This document shows, one piece after another, positions 48,655 through 60,760 of a stretch of 64,000 bases of DNA. Location of the stretch: positions 52,541 through 116,540 of the forward strand of contig JABBOT010000081.1 of assembly GCA_016165875.1 (NCBI GenBank), read 5' to 3'. Within the stretch, counting starts at the first letter, position 1. Each line of letters begins with the position of its first letter. Origin of the DNA: Acanthopleura granulata (Eukaryota > Mollusca > Polyplacophora > Chitonida > Chitonidae). A model generated the notes under the pieces. The model ran no database searches. It saw only the letters and a program-made list of their open reading frames with translations, and had not been told where the DNA came from. Position numbers and translations under genes: made by a program.

Positions 48655-49300
48655 AGGATTTTTGTGGGGTTATGTTAGCTTGCACGCCTTTCGACAATTT
48701 TGTCATTTTGTACTCCATCTTTCATTACGCAGCACTTTGTGAGCTTGTTTCGACACTGGCGATGTAGTTGGAGACGTTTGCTTGGAGCTTGCATCGCTCA
48801 TTGTCTCTTTGTGCCATTACGTACATTTCATCCCAATTCCATACCCTGAAAGTGACTTTGTGTATATTTTCGAGGAGTAAGGCCAGCTCGGCATTACGAT
48901 CGCTATTATCAACCCGTCTGCCCAGGAAACTTGCACTTTGCTGGGGAGTTGTATATCTACCATCGTCGGCGTACCGGGTCAGTACAGGTCATTCTTGGAT
49001 TCGAGAATTCCGAAGGACTGTGGATTCTATACTTACTTGGACTTATTTCCTATTCGAAGCCGGAATGGTCCATCTGGATTTGGGAAGCTAACATGTGCTA
49101 GGAACTATATATATCTTGTAATTGTCTGTATTGTTCTGTATTGTAATTGTCAGTTGTACCATTTTTCTATTATCTTCAAATATAAGTATTGAACTTAGTC
49201 TAGCGTCCTCGTGTTTCTTTGTTTGATCTTGTGTAAGGTCAGTCGCTGTCTGAGAGTTCAACAAGCCATTTGTTTATCGATTTTCCTTTCCAAAAATGGT
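48655..49300 (-). repeat. Coding-like dispersed repeat, copy 1
   Basis: The reverse complement aligns with 63,520-64,000 (which runs off the window). On the minus strand it can be read as a peptide with TTPQQSASFLGRRVDNSDRN, NIHKVTF, NWDEMYVMAQRDNERCKLQA and SVETSSQSAA. The frame is then closed by tandem stops (taa tga near 48,732-48,737). Upstream (49,080-49,200) it has about 120 bp not found in the other copy. I do not recognise the protein. A piece of a transposon gag-type ORF or of a host gene family are both possible. Confidence 0.6.
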
Positions 49301-49525
49301 ATTCTTACACACACAAAGACAGCACAAATGCCAGAAGTCAGGTCAACTTTGCCGCACATAAATTCCATGTTTGACAAATGGTTGTCTATGGCAATAATCT
49401 GGACAACAATGCCTGACTTGCCACAGATACGAAAACACAAATATTCTGTGTTTTAAAGCAAATGCATTCTGCACAGTTTTGCCCTGACATGCTTGACAAA
49501 AATCAATGCCAACCTGCAAAGGTTT
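49301..49525. other. Non-coding stretch
   Basis: No exon or repeat supported. Confidence 0.4.
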
Positions 49526-49732
49526 ATGCTTATTTATTTATTTATTTGATCTGTGTTACGCCGTGCTCAGGAATATTTCACTTATACGACGGCGGCCACC
49601 ATTACGAAGGGAGGAAATCTTGCAGAGCCTGGGGAAAACCGACGACCATCGGCAGGTTGCTGGCGGACTTTCCCATGTACGACCAAATATGAAGCCAGCA
49701 TGAGCTGGACTCAAACTGACCGCATTGGAAAA
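49526..49732 (-). mobile_element. SINE, minus strand, head truncated
   Basis: An (attt)n tail, the acgccgtgctcaggaatatt block and the body to gagctggactcaaactgacc are kept. The first ~40 bp of the tRNA-like head are missing. Confidence 0.85.
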
Positions 49733-50282
49733 AGCGTGTATCCTTGACCTGCCGAGAGGCCAGAAACGGGTCCATTATGTGGCTGACTGTATAGTTTCAT
49801 GTGCAGATATACGTATCCCTGATCACAAACGTACAAGCCGTCGGACTTGGGAGGCCTATGAGCAAAAGCTGGCCAGCATGTTAAAGGAAAAGAAATCAAT
49901 TACGGGGCCAGGCTGCTTAGATTCCGTATACACGTGGCATACTGACAAGTCGGCATGCACATGTACACACGTGAGACTGTGTAGCTGATAACCCCACGCG
50001 TGTTTGTGTTTTCAGAGATGCCTGAAGGCGTTCAAGGCTTTATTAAGGCTCTGTGAAATCTATACAAATAAATAGCACATGTCGCATGTCTATTTCGCCA
50101 TTCAACTGTCGTATGCTGATTCCCACATATTCTAAACCAGCGTTTGTCCTCGTGTTGTGTTGATCATAGAGGACAGGAGGACAGGCAAAGAACTTCCTCG
50201 ACATAATATAATGAATGACCTGCACGTGTATGTCTTCCCATTCATAAAGATAACAGTCGCATAGTTTGTAAAACCTGTGTTT

Positions 50283-50398
50283 TTTATTTACTTGTTTACC
50301 GTTATACGCAATACTCGCGCATATTTTATTTATACGACGGCGGCCATCATTACGCTGGGAGGAAACTTCCGACCATCCACGGGCTGCTTTCAGACAAA
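50283..50398 (-). mobile_element. SINE, minus strand, partial
   Basis: Tail-side half with acgacggcggccatcattac and gggaggaaac, then ccgaccatccacgggctgct. It breaks off after cagac. Confidence 0.75.
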
Positions 50399-50494
50399 CC
50401 CTGATTGCGATAAACTTTGTGTAATATTCCATTTAATTGGCTCATCGATCTTTAATGTCCTGTTCTAGAATTTTTTAGTTGAGTGACGAGGTAG

Positions 50495-51392
50495 AAGAAA
50501 CCTGAGTGCTTGGGGAAAACATTTTGCAAGATAACAAAGAAATGCCTTGACTGGAAACCACAGCCATACCAGGGGGATCTGGATTCGGTAGCCACCTTGT
50601 TGGTCTTGACCGATCTAATTCATCGAGGTCGCAGTGTGTAATATAGTCAGCCATCCAGCAAGGGCTAGTGTGTCCTTTGATGGCATCTCCCTGTTACTAA
50701 CAAAACCATCTAGCCAGACGTTCTGTGGGTAATATATAAATTTACCAGGGTGGATGTCAGTCTGACATTAACCATAAAACTATCAAAAATTTAAAAACAA
50801 AATGGCGGTCAAAAGTACTATTTAGTCCTCAATGTTTATTTTCCTATACAACACTCCGCTGAATATATAAAATGTTTATTAGTGACAATACTAAAAACGA
50901 ACATAATTTTCACAAGGAGGGGGAATGAAAAGATATTTTAGGCAGTCTGAATAGAAAAAAATAAATCGGCACAACTGTTGGCATCAACATTATCCAAAAT
51001 ACAAGGAATGTGGCCACAGATAGTTCCGTAGTTAAACTAGGCCCTATGAACCTACATGCAGTCGAGTTGTTTTGGCCTCATCTGACAAGGTAGATCAGCT
51101 GGAGGAGTTGTCAGAGTGCTTTTCACGCGACAGTGTGCCTTTCGGCAGCTTTGATCACCAGTACACAGGCTTGGAAATTCTCCCAGGCGATTCTCTTGTC
51201 CCTGGAATTCACAGATATAACCCATGACTCATCCTACATCCTCAAACTGCTTCGGGTGGAGTCAAGAAGGCCCTAAGAAGTTAGCCGTGGAATTGTTGAT
51301 GTAGAGAAATGCGATAAAATTTAAGATCTACCACGTCGTGGCTGTAGACAGGCAGATCTTTTCTACCACCTTGGACATAATGGCGATCCTTC
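50495..51392. repeat. Outer arm of long inverted duplication (right)
   Basis: Reverse-complement counterpart of 11,530-12,465. The order of landmarks is preserved. Beyond 51,392 the two arms no longer match. Confidence 0.8.
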
Positions 51393-52503
51393 TTGCTCCT
51401 GCTGATGGCAACAATACAGTGATAACAGTCCTGAATTGTTTTTTTATTGTAAAATGCCCTAGCCAGAAGCATTTGATCAGTACTGGATCTCGGAGACGAA
51501 CCTTTCTATTGCAGAAGAAATGCATCATTGTGTTGATACACACCAATAGCTGTAATTACGGTGGCTTGCATATTAGATTTATCCTGGCATGGCAATCGGA
51601 GTGTGGTGTTAAATAATCAGCATTGAAGCTGGAATCTTTCAACAAAATTCTACTACTGAGCTGTAATAAATTACCAGCTAGCAAAGAAAGTTTTCCTTAC
51701 CATTATGTAGACAGCATTCCGCAAATGGACGGATGGAGAAAGTTCGGCAGACGCTAATGGGAACGTAGAACAACTATTACATCTGTTTTCCAAATGGTCG
51801 CTGGTTTTATCGAAGACATCAAGTGTGTTTCCTCATCATCTTGTAGAAGCAGTGAAAACGCCTCATATTAAAAAACGGTCGTCACAGTCAGATGCCCTTT
51901 TCGAAAAAGATCCAAACTGCTAAAACTAGTGAGCATATATGTGTACGGGCTACGATCTCTGTGTTAATGTGCATAACTGTAATACGAAAGTCCCGTGCTG
52001 GGCCTTTGGTTGTTATTATACGAAACTGTCACGCTAGCTTTTGACCTTTTCACCCACTACGAACTCATTGTTTCAAAAGATGTGAACAAACTTGTTCGAC
52101 AGTGATTGCATGTTTTTGAGGCACTCACACCAGACTCTACCGTAAGTTACTCAGCCATTTATCTCGTTATATAGTTGTAACACGGGCGCAGTTGTCATTT
52201 GGTGGTGTAAAAGTCTTAATTTTTACATTGTGTGTTCATGACAGCGAAGCGTTCGCTGTGTCACTGTAAAGATTTTTATACGTCTAGGTGTAAGGGTTAC
52301 CTAAGGTTGCATACTTCCTTGAAGCGAATATGCGTTGCATATACTGCCATTTTGCCTTAACTGATTTTATTTCCTTACGATCAGCAGACGTGATGAACGC
52401 AAGATTTAAGATATATAGATGTGTACTGTCAGAGCTTGTAAGACATACCAGTGATACCGCTACATCTTGAGTACAAATTGTTATACTTTCACTACAGATG
52501 ATC
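51393..52503. other. Non-coding stretch
   Basis: No exon supported. It borders the LINE at the first target-site duplication. Confidence 0.5.
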
Positions 52504-53211
52504 TCTACAGTCTCTGCCCCCCATGGGGTTCCCGGGAGTGAAAAGAATAGGGCCCCAGTTCTCTAGGCAAGCTTGTCGTAGGAGGCGACTAACCTAGGGC
52601 TCTCCCGTGTGGTTCCGGTGAATAGAATAGTTCCACAGCCTCCCCGGGCTGGTCGTACAAGGCGACTAAAAGGGGCAACCTGTTTGCCGTGGGTTGCGAC
52701 CCGTGATGGGGGAGGACGGGATCCTGGTGGCTGAGGGCGGGTTGAACTTGCGAGATCCTCACGCCCAACACTCCACTTCGGCCCTTACTTCTCCAAAGAC
52801 GGGCGGTCGGATGGCCCGCTCCGATCAATCGGCTGGTCACGCCTTGCCTCTGCGTGGTCCCTAAACTTCTCTATAAAAACACTCTTTAGAGATCAAATGA
52901 TTTTTGTCAAAGTTCGTTCGTGGGATTGCGTTTGAGGCGGTGGCTGTAGGGTCACTCAAGTAGTCCGTGTCTAATGTGCAACCTCCTTCATAGGGTGGGT
53001 GAAGGAAGAGCTCGGGTGGGGAATGGGGTGTGCATATTAAGGCCATCTATTTGAGTATACCCCATGTGGAATCCTTGGTGTCTTTCCTGCTGGGTATCCC
53101 CAGGTTGAGGCATCGCCCTTGTTGGCACTCCGTGGTGGGTGGGGAACACGTGGGGTGAATCCGTGATTATTTACTCTGAATACCCTAAACCTTTCCAAAA
53201 ATGTTTCTAAT

Positions 53212-54537
53212 TTGAGATCGTCTTCTCAGCCAATTTCAGGGGCTGATAAAAAGAGGAAGCTGGAGGCTTTATCAGATTCTATAGACATTCGACAGGAAAA
53301 TTGGTCGGCTTTTATTGTTCTCTCAACAAAGAGTGAACAAAAGCCGGCCTCTAAAATACATCCTTTTCTTTTGAAGAGGGCTTTGGAGGGTGCAGCAGGC
53401 ACTTTAAAAAACCTCAAAAAGCTGCGATCCGGAGACATTCTAATCGAATGTTTCCGGAAACAACAATCTAAAAATTTATTGTCATTGAATAAAATTTCTG
53501 ATATATCTGTTTTTACATCCCCTCACAATACCCTGAACAGCTGTCAGGGAATAATACGTGACAGGGATGGGGATATCTTCGACCTATCTGAAGAAAAAAT
53601 CTGTGCAGAACTAAAACCACAGGGTGTTGTCAGAGTGAAGCGTTTCGCAACAAAAAAAGCTGGCAACATCCTCAAATTAAACACCTATCTGATAACCTTT
53701 AATAGTACCTCTCTACCATCATATATCTACATTGGCCCGTATAGGGTTAATGTGGATTTATACATACCTAACCCGACACGGTGTTTTACTTGCCAAAAGT
53801 TTGGTCATGGCAAAGGCCAGTGTAAAAATAAACTGGTTTGTTTCAGATGCGGCAGTGAAGGTCATGATGGTTTTGACTGCAGCAGCACAATTAAGTGCTG
53901 CAATTGCGGCCGAGATCACATGGCCTCCTCTAAGGACTGTCCTCTTTTCATTAAAGAAAAACAAATAATCACTTTAAAAACTACAAACAACATTTCCTAT
54001 CAGGAGGCCCGCAAATTGGCCTCAATTTCGAGTACGACACCGCAGACTTCGTTTGCCAATGTAGTCAAGCGAGCTGCAACATCTGTTGCAACTCAAACTT
54101 CCTTGACTTGGCCCATTGTAAACGACAAACCTAACCCGATCACTGTTGAACGTCCAGCTCAACCTGAACGGAACTCCTGCTCAACCCAGGCCATCACAGT
54201 AGAAGAAATAAAACCAGTAAAGAATACCGAAAAAAATATACCTGAACCTCAGCCCTCTAAAAATCATAATGACAAAAACAAATCCAATAACGAAGTTCAA
54301 AGTAATATTAAAACCAGTAAACCGAGTGGCCCTACAGAACGTCTGTCTAAGGCCACTCGAGATCCTATCCAAACATTTAACAGGTTTGGATCGTTGGAGG
54401 ACGTCGTCCCTTCAACATTAGATGCGGATGTGATGGATACATCACCCGCACCAGGGAGATCTTCCAGCCGATCTCCAAGGAAGGGTCGTCCTCGGTCCAA
54501 ATATAGAGACAAGTCTCCTATACGCCTCCCTCCGTAA
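53212..54537 (+). CDS. LINE ORF1, gag-like protein with CCHC zinc knuckles
   Basis: An open frame of about 440 codons encodes the RNA-binding protein of the LINE. The N-terminal half is an RRM-like or Jockey-gag-type region ending in CFTCQKFGHGKGQC, a CX2CX4HX4C knuckle. It is followed by CFRCGSEGHDGFDC and a variant third knuckle CNCGRDHMASSKDC (roughly residues 188-245). The C-terminal part is polar and low in order, ending in a basic tail (RSPRKGRPRSKYRDKSPIR). The frame has no ATG near its start: the only nearby ATG (53,201) is in another frame and stops at once. The real start codon was probably lost by a small indel. It ends in TAATG, shared with the next ORF. Confidence 0.85.
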   Translation: MRSSSQPISGADKKRKLEALSDSIDIRQENWSAFIVLSTKSEQKPASKIHPFLLKRALEGAAGTLKNLKKLRSGDILIECFRKQQSKNLLSLNKISDISVFTSPHNTLNSCQGIIRDRDGDIFDLSEEKICAELKPQGVVRVKRFATKKAGNILKLNTYLITFNSTSLPSYIYIGPYRVNVDLYIPNPTRCFTCQKFGHGKGQCKNKLVCFRCGSEGHDGFDCSSTIKCCNCGRDHMASSKDCPLFIKEKQIITLKTTNNISYQEARKLASISSTTPQTSFANVVKRAATSVATQTSLTWPIVNDKPNPITVERPAQPERNSCSTQAITVEEIKPVKNTEKNIPEPQPSKNHNDKNKSNNEVQSNIKTSKPSGPTERLSKATRDPIQTFNRFGSLEDVVPSTLDADVMDTSPAPGRSSSRSPRKGRPRSKYRDKSPIRLPP

Positions 54538-57500
54538 TGTCTGCATACGACAAAATTATACAGTGGAATTGTCGAGGTCTTAAGGTTAATTTTATTGAAA
54601 TAACACAGCTGGTCCAATCATTAAACCCTATTGCCCTTTGTCTTCAGGAAACTCACCTGAAGACATCTGACAAAGATAAAATAACTCTCCAAAATTATTC
54701 ACTTTATGGTACATTTTGTCACGAAGAAGAGCGAGCTGGAGGCGGCTCCTCTATGTTCATAAATAACAATATTATCCACAGTCCTGTTGCTCTGGATACA
54801 GAGCTTCAGGCTGTGGCCGTTCCTGTCTCAGTGTCTAAGACAGTCACTTTGTGTTCGGTTTATATTCCGCCGAACACTTCTTTGTCAGCTTTACAGTTAC
54901 ATCATTTGAAAGAACAATTACCCACACCCTTCATAATAATGGGCGATTTTAATTCCCATAACCCCTTATGGGGAAGTAACAGCATAAATAATAAGGGCAA
55001 GGTGGTAGAAGATTTTTTAACCAAGGAGGAACTGTGTTATTTCAATGATGGTTCAAATACTCATTTGCATGCGGGTAATGGCATTTATTCTGCTATCGAT
55101 CTCACTATCACCGATCCATCACTTCTCCTGGATTTTTCTTGGAGAGTGCATGAGGATCTTTGTGGTAGTGACCATTTTCCTATTATCCTAGAGCATGTCA
55201 CTTCGAATTCTTTAGAACGTGTAGCTAGGTGGAAGTTCGATAAAGCAGATTGGATGGCATTTGAGATGTTCTGTGAGGCTGATATCACTCCACAGACTCT
55301 CAATGCAGCAGATAACCCAATATTTAAATTTAGAATTTCAGCATGTCAAAAACCAGAAGGAGAAAATAAAATTGCCCCTTTCTTCTAAAAACTTAGAAGA
55401 TTATAACCGTCCCTTTAATATCGATGAACTAAAAACTGCACTCAGAAAGGCACATGATACAGCGTGTGGTCCTGATAATGTATATTATAAATTTCTGAAC
55501 CATTTACCAGCTGAACCACTTGAGACTCTCTTGGACTTATTGAACGATATTTGGATAACTGGTAATTTTCCACCCTCATGGAGGGAGGCATGTATTATCC
55601 CGGTTCCCAAACCGGGTAAGCATCATACTGATCCATAGCTCTTACCAGTTGCGTCTGTAAGACTATGGAACGGATGATAAATGATAGACTTGTTTGGTTT
55701 CTCGAAACCAACAAGTTACTATCTAATATCCAATGTGGTTTTCGTCAAGGTAGATCCACAGTGGATCACCTTGTTCGACATGAAAGTTTCATTCGCCATG
55801 GTTTTATCAATAATGAACATGTGGTGTCAATATTTTTTGACCTTGAAAAGGCCTACGACACCACGTGGAAATATGGCATTTTAAAAGACCTCGCGGATAT
55901 GGGCCTTAAAGGTCGATTACCTATATTTATATCCAAATTTTTATCAAATCGTCAGTTTAAGGTACGGGTGGGGTCCAATCTTTCGAACTCTTATGAGCAA
56001 GAGATGGGTGTACCCCAGGGCAGTATCCTTTCACCTACGCTGTTCAGCATCAAAATTAATAGCTTGACCCAAACATTAACATCTGGAACCGAGGGTTGTT
56101 TATATGTAGATGATTTTCTGATATGCTACCGCGCTAAAAATATGAATAACATCGAGCGGCAACTGCAGCTTTGTCTCAATAAGATCGAGAAATGGGCAGT
56201 TGGCAACGGTTTTAGATTTTCTACGTCTAAAACCGTCGGTATGCATTTCTGTAATAAAAGGAAACTTCATCTAGACCCTGAGCTTAATTTTTGTGGTAAA
56301 CCAGTGAAGATTGTTGGGGAAAATAAATTTTTAGGAGTTATATTCGATAGTAAACTATCTTTTATACCTCACTTAAAAACGCTTAAAGCTAAATGTGTAA
56401 AGGCTCTCGATATAATTAAGGTCGTGTCTAGCACCGATTGGTGTGCTGACCGATCTGTTTTACTTAATTTATATCGTTCTCTGGTGAGGTCTAAATTGGA
56501 CTATGGGTCCATCATTTATGGTGCCGCTAGGAAATCATATCTTAAAATGTTGGATCCGGTCCATCACCAAGGCCTGAGGCTCAGCCTTGGTGCCTTGAGA
56601 ACTTCACCAGTAGAGAGTTTATACGTGGAGGCCAATGAGCCTTCTTTACATAACCGACGTATTAAACTCAGCCTTCAATATGCAACAAAGCTTAAAGCTC
56701 ACCCAACAAACCCTGCCTACGACTGTGTTTTCAATCCATCATACGTAGACAAATATACTAAATGTCCTAACAAGATCCCTCCGTTCGGTCTTCGTATACG
56801 GGACCATGTTGCGGAAGCTAACATCAAGCTAGAGGAGATAGCTCCGGTATCTTTACCGGAGTCTCCTCCCTGGCTTCTTCCACAACCTAAACTAATATTT
56901 GATCTACGTCAACATAATAAATCGAACATAAATCCTCTTATAATTCAACAAGCTTTTGCTGAAATTAAGGCTAATTATCCAAATTATAAATTTATATACA
57001 CGGATGGGTCGAAGGATGGGGCAAGGTTTGCTGCTGCGGCTGTCTTAGAACAGCGGGTCTCTTCTCTTCGTCTTCCGTCTTCATCGTCTATCTTTTCTGC
57101 AGAAGCCAGGGCTATACTCCTGGCCTTATCATATGTTTCCTCTGGGCGTGCCCAGATGGCAATGGTATGCAGTGACTCGCTCTCCTGCCTTTTGGCAATG
57201 CAGAATAATAAATTCAAAAACCCGCTTATTCTGCAAATTTTAGCCTTACATAGAAAATTGATAAAAAGAGGCAAAGATATTATATTCTGTTGGATATAAA
57301 AGCCATGTTGGTATCCATGGAAACACAGTCGTGGATAGGGAGGCAAAGGCTGCCCTAAATAAATCCGTATAAAAAGTTAAAATCCCATACGCTGATTTTA
57401 AATCTAACATTCTTAAGTATATTCGTTGCCTTTGGCAGGGTGAATGGGACGTGCAGGTGTGTAATAAACTGCACGCTATTCACCCTGTCATTGGCCATAA

Positions 57501-57640
57501 CTCTTATACACTGGGTATGTCTCGTAGAGACCAAGTGGTTTTAACAAGATGCCGTGTTGGGCATTCACGTCTAACACACAATTTCATCCTGGATGGGAGC
57601 AGTGCTCCCGAGTGTGTTGGATGTGGTGCTGAATACGGCT
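54537..57640 (+). pseudogene. LINE ORF2, endonuclease-RT-RNase H, frameshifted
   Basis: ATG at 54,537 overlaps the ORF1 stop (TAATG), as in elements that use termination-reinitiation. 54,537-55,340 encodes the APE-type endonuclease: IIQWNCRGL, ALCLQETHL, IMGDFNSHNPLWGS and GSDHFPI. The linker then lacks about 430 bp present in the copy at 39,441-39,909. 55,340-55,638 continues in another frame, and 55,665-57,299 returns to the first. The RT carries GFRQGRSTVDHL, FDLEKAYDTTW, PQGSILSPTLFS and the YVDD core (CLYVDDFLICY). RNase H has YTDGSKDG, SAEARAILLAL and CSDS, then a stop at 57,297-57,299 just where the last conserved block should follow. Downstream codons to 57,640 (VVLTRCRVGHSRLTHNFIL, CVGCGAEYG) still look like the family's C-terminal part. 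Confidence 0.88.
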
Positions 57641-57708
57641 GATATGGCTGAGATATTGCCGATGTGGCGTTAAGCCATAATCATTCATTCATTCATTCTA
57701 CAGTCTCT

Positions 57709-58904
57709 ACGGCCTGAGCACATTGTTCTGAGTGCATGTGGTGTGCTGGGGTGTGCAGTATCCTGGTAGTGTTTGCATACCTGCGATGGCAGATGGGGAT
57801 AAGATGTTAGGTGTAATTTCTTAAAAATGTACACCTTCCAAATGTAATATCAATTTTTAAAAGACACTGTGCATTAGCATTTTTTTTAAAAAGAGCTTAG
57901 TCTGTTTTTTGTATTCATATTTGGATTTATGTTTATATCATGAGATTAGGTTAACACCTCTGGTTCATTACACAGTATAGGGAGCAAGGATCTTTTATAC
58001 AGCACGTCCATATAATACTGCCAATAGTAGAGATATGTGATGTATTACTGGAAGGCTATACAGCATTACTGTGTTACTTGATGGTCATATATAATGTTAC
58101 GGCGGATCAGACACTACAGTCTATGTAGTAGTGACAGGATGAGTAACAGCAATTTGAGTGTAATGCATTTCTGTACTGTTAAAGTGTACTGTCTGCGTGT
58201 AATGCATTTTGTATCGTTAAAATATGCCGTTTAATTATACAAGACAATAGCTTGTGTACATATGTGAAGGTGATGTGTTACTTAAATGTTAAATGTTACC
58301 TAGCCAAATGAAAAGTGATGTACATGCATATGTAATGTTGTATCACAAGTTCTAACGGCACTGCTTCTCTGTCACATGTGTCGTCCTGTATCGCCATATC
58401 ACGACATGAAAGACGTATCAAAATCTCAGTGGATGTGTTTGTGTCCATTGTATTCCCTATGCTCTTTACACATGGAACTCGCAGATATTCTAGCGACACT
58501 CACAGAGGAGAGTTGGAAGTTGCATCTGAAACTACTTGATCAGATGTTACTATGGTGGAATGTCTACGAACACATCAAGCACCATGTTTCAGCGGGATAC
58601 ATTTACTGTCCTTGGGGGAGATTCGTTTGTACATGCATTCTAGTGTTTGTGTGTGCGGAAATGGTAGCGAGAGGCAGATGTCACCACTGACGACATTCAG
58701 GCAAATATCCTTTGAGCAACTTCAGGTCTACCTTAATTTTCCAGAGTCTGGTTGTACGTTCATTGATTAAAGGCAAAGCTCTTATTCAGAGTTGAGGAAA
58801 ACATATTTGATGTAAATATTTAGGGATAATGGCAGACACATTTGCTGGAGCGATTTTTATTAACTTAGGTTGTGGTGCTACCCGGACAGATCTTACTTAA
58901 ATCT
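57709..58904. other. Non-coding stretch
   Basis: Includes a two-unit ~48-bp repeat at 58,157-58,230 (gtgtaatgcattt...gtta aa). The 104-codon frame at 58,376-58,690 has no family motif, so I do not call it a gene. Confidence 0.45.
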
Positions 58905-59104
58905 GATCCTCTGTCGCTACGTGTTCAAGTCCAGCTCATAATGGCTTCCTCTCCGGCCGTGGGAAGATCTGCCAGGAACCTATGGATGGTCGTGGGTTTC
59001 CATCGGGCTTCCACCGGTTTCCTCCCACCATAAGGCTGGCCGCCGCGTGTAAGTGAAATATTCTTGAGTACGGCGTAAAACAACAATCAAATAAATAAAT
59101 AAAT
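58905..59104 (+). mobile_element. SINE, plus strand, head truncated
   Basis: Begins within the tRNA-like head (B-box-like gtgttcaagtccagctca), then the well-kept body with tcctctccggccgtgggaag and gatggtcgtgggtttcc. Ends in caatcaaataaataaataaa. Confidence 0.88.
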
Positions 59105-60496
59105 CTTTCATTCCTGTCAGATGACCTGGTGTGCCTTTATGACGAAGTTCTCAACACTTACGAGTTCATGGTCGGTGGAGATTTTGCTTCTATAAGAAAT
59201 CCTCATCAACAGGAAGAGTCATTCTTAGGAGGTTGAGCCGAGGTCATAAAGAAACGGATACCAGCATTATTTTTATTAGAGCATGGATTATAGAAGGCAT
59301 CAAGTGTGGATAAGAGAGCATTAGTCCATTTCAGAGACACATGTTGTCTTCCTCCTCTTGCTGTATATTTGGAACAAAGTCTTCTTGTGGATGATGTTTC
59401 CATGTTCACAATGGATCACTCGCAGAAGTCGAAGAAATTGTTTGTCGCTTGTTCTAAGCCCCGGACACAAAATGCAGAGTACAGCCGGCTAAATTTGAAC
59501 TTTTTTGCAAAATAAAACACCAAAAACTAAAACCCTGCACCCACAAAACATGCCCTTAAGTCCAACTTGAGAGGAGCAAATTACCCTGGCCGCTAAGCGG
59601 TACAGGCTTACCGTAGCTATCCCCTGGCGGATGGTGAGAAACCGAAATGGATTTGAGAACAGGTGGACGTAGTTCCTAAAGAAGGTGCCACGCTGCTTCA
59701 TGTAAATGCTTCAAGTCAAGGCAGATATGCACCCTTCATGTGGGCGTGAGTCCGATGATTCTTGGGACGACGGCACACGGCTACCAATTATTAAATGTAA
59801 TATAAATGCTACAGTTGCATATATTTTATTACACTGGATGGGACTATTGGCAAAAAAAAAAAAAACTGGACCCAATCTTTGACCCTTTGACGTGTTGTTC
59901 TTTTGTGACTAGTAAATCTACAAAGATTAAAAGGTTCAATTATCATCCTAAATCCGACGCCCAATATTGAGCTTTCTTAAACATAACTTTCTAATGTTAG
60001 TCGGCCAAAATGTCAACCGTACTGACTCTATTGTAATGTGCACCAATGATGCCGGATTAAAGACACAATTTAAGAGGTGATATTTTAGGTATCTCAGGTA
60101 TATTTCACGCACTATTCAAACCTTATGGCAGCCATTTTCAAATACAAATGTTAAATTAAGTTCCAGCTCTCTGTTTGCACGTGCTAATCAAACATGATAA
60201 TACGCTCAGCGCAAGCAAGCGTCCATTGTGACTCAAAATTATTGATGATTATTGCTTTGCCCTACACAGTATAGTATCGCCAAACGGCTGCCATCTTGAA
60301 TGAGGTCATTTTTACCTGAAGTGATGGCTTAGAAACTTGACATCCACCCATGTGATCATCCCCGGTACCTAATGAAAAGATCTGGGTAGTTAGTGTGTTT
60401 GTAACAGAGAGAAGCCATCAAGCCAGTTTTTAGGCACATTTTCTTCTCTTGGCTGGATAACTAATATTGTCACTAGTCACTGACTTAATGCCACAG
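59105..60496. other. Non-coding stretch
   Basis: A short A-run at 59,852-59,866. Frames at 59,206-59,515 on both strands show no motif. Nothing else supported. Confidence 0.45.
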
Positions 60497-60760
60497 CCGG
60501 GGCCTCCGTGGCCGAGGTATTTAACGCGCTAGAGCAGTCTAATGGCTCAAGCGCCTCTCCACGGTGCAACCGCCGTAAGTTCCAGGCAAGTTCAGATTGG
60601 ATTCCCCGTCGGCCGTACGGGGGAAGGTCTGCCAGCAGCCCACGGGTGGTCCTGAGTTTCCCCTGAGCCAGTTTTCCTCTCACCATAAGGCAGTCCGTCT
60701 TGTATAAGAAGAGTATTCTTGAAATGGGCCTAAAATACCAATCATACAAATCAGTAAATT
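60497..60760 (+). mobile_element. SINE, plus strand, full length, older
   Basis: Starts ggggcctccgtggccgaggt and ends near aataccaatcatacaaat. Several small insertions in the head-body junction mark it as older than the copies at 9.7 and 20.6 kb. Confidence 0.85.

Larger units (their letters stand above)
52504..57708 (+). mobile_element. Two-ORF LINE (APE, RT, RNase H) with 12-bp target-site duplications
   Basis: The element spans about 52,516-57,696 between two copies of tctacagtctct (52,504-52,515 and 57,697-57,708). It has a GC-richer 5' UTR of about 690 bp, ORF1 with CCHC knuckles, ORF2, a short 3' UTR ending in gatgtggcgttaagccataa, and a (tcat)n tail rather than poly(A). The presence of RNase H after the RT suggests the I group (I/Nimb-like); this assignment is tentative. 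It is not intact: ORF1 has no usable ATG, ORF2 has lost part of its linker and is frameshifted, and RNase H is broken. Confidence 0.92.

Noticed and set aside
11530..51392. Two inverted blocks as terminal repeats of one giant transposon
   Set aside because: The arms contain host gene exons, are of unequal content, and no transposase or target duplication is seen; a segmental inverted duplication explains them better.
58376..58690. 104-codon frame as a small secreted protein
   Set aside because: No motif, no splice or start context that stands out, and composition like neighbouring non-coding DNA.
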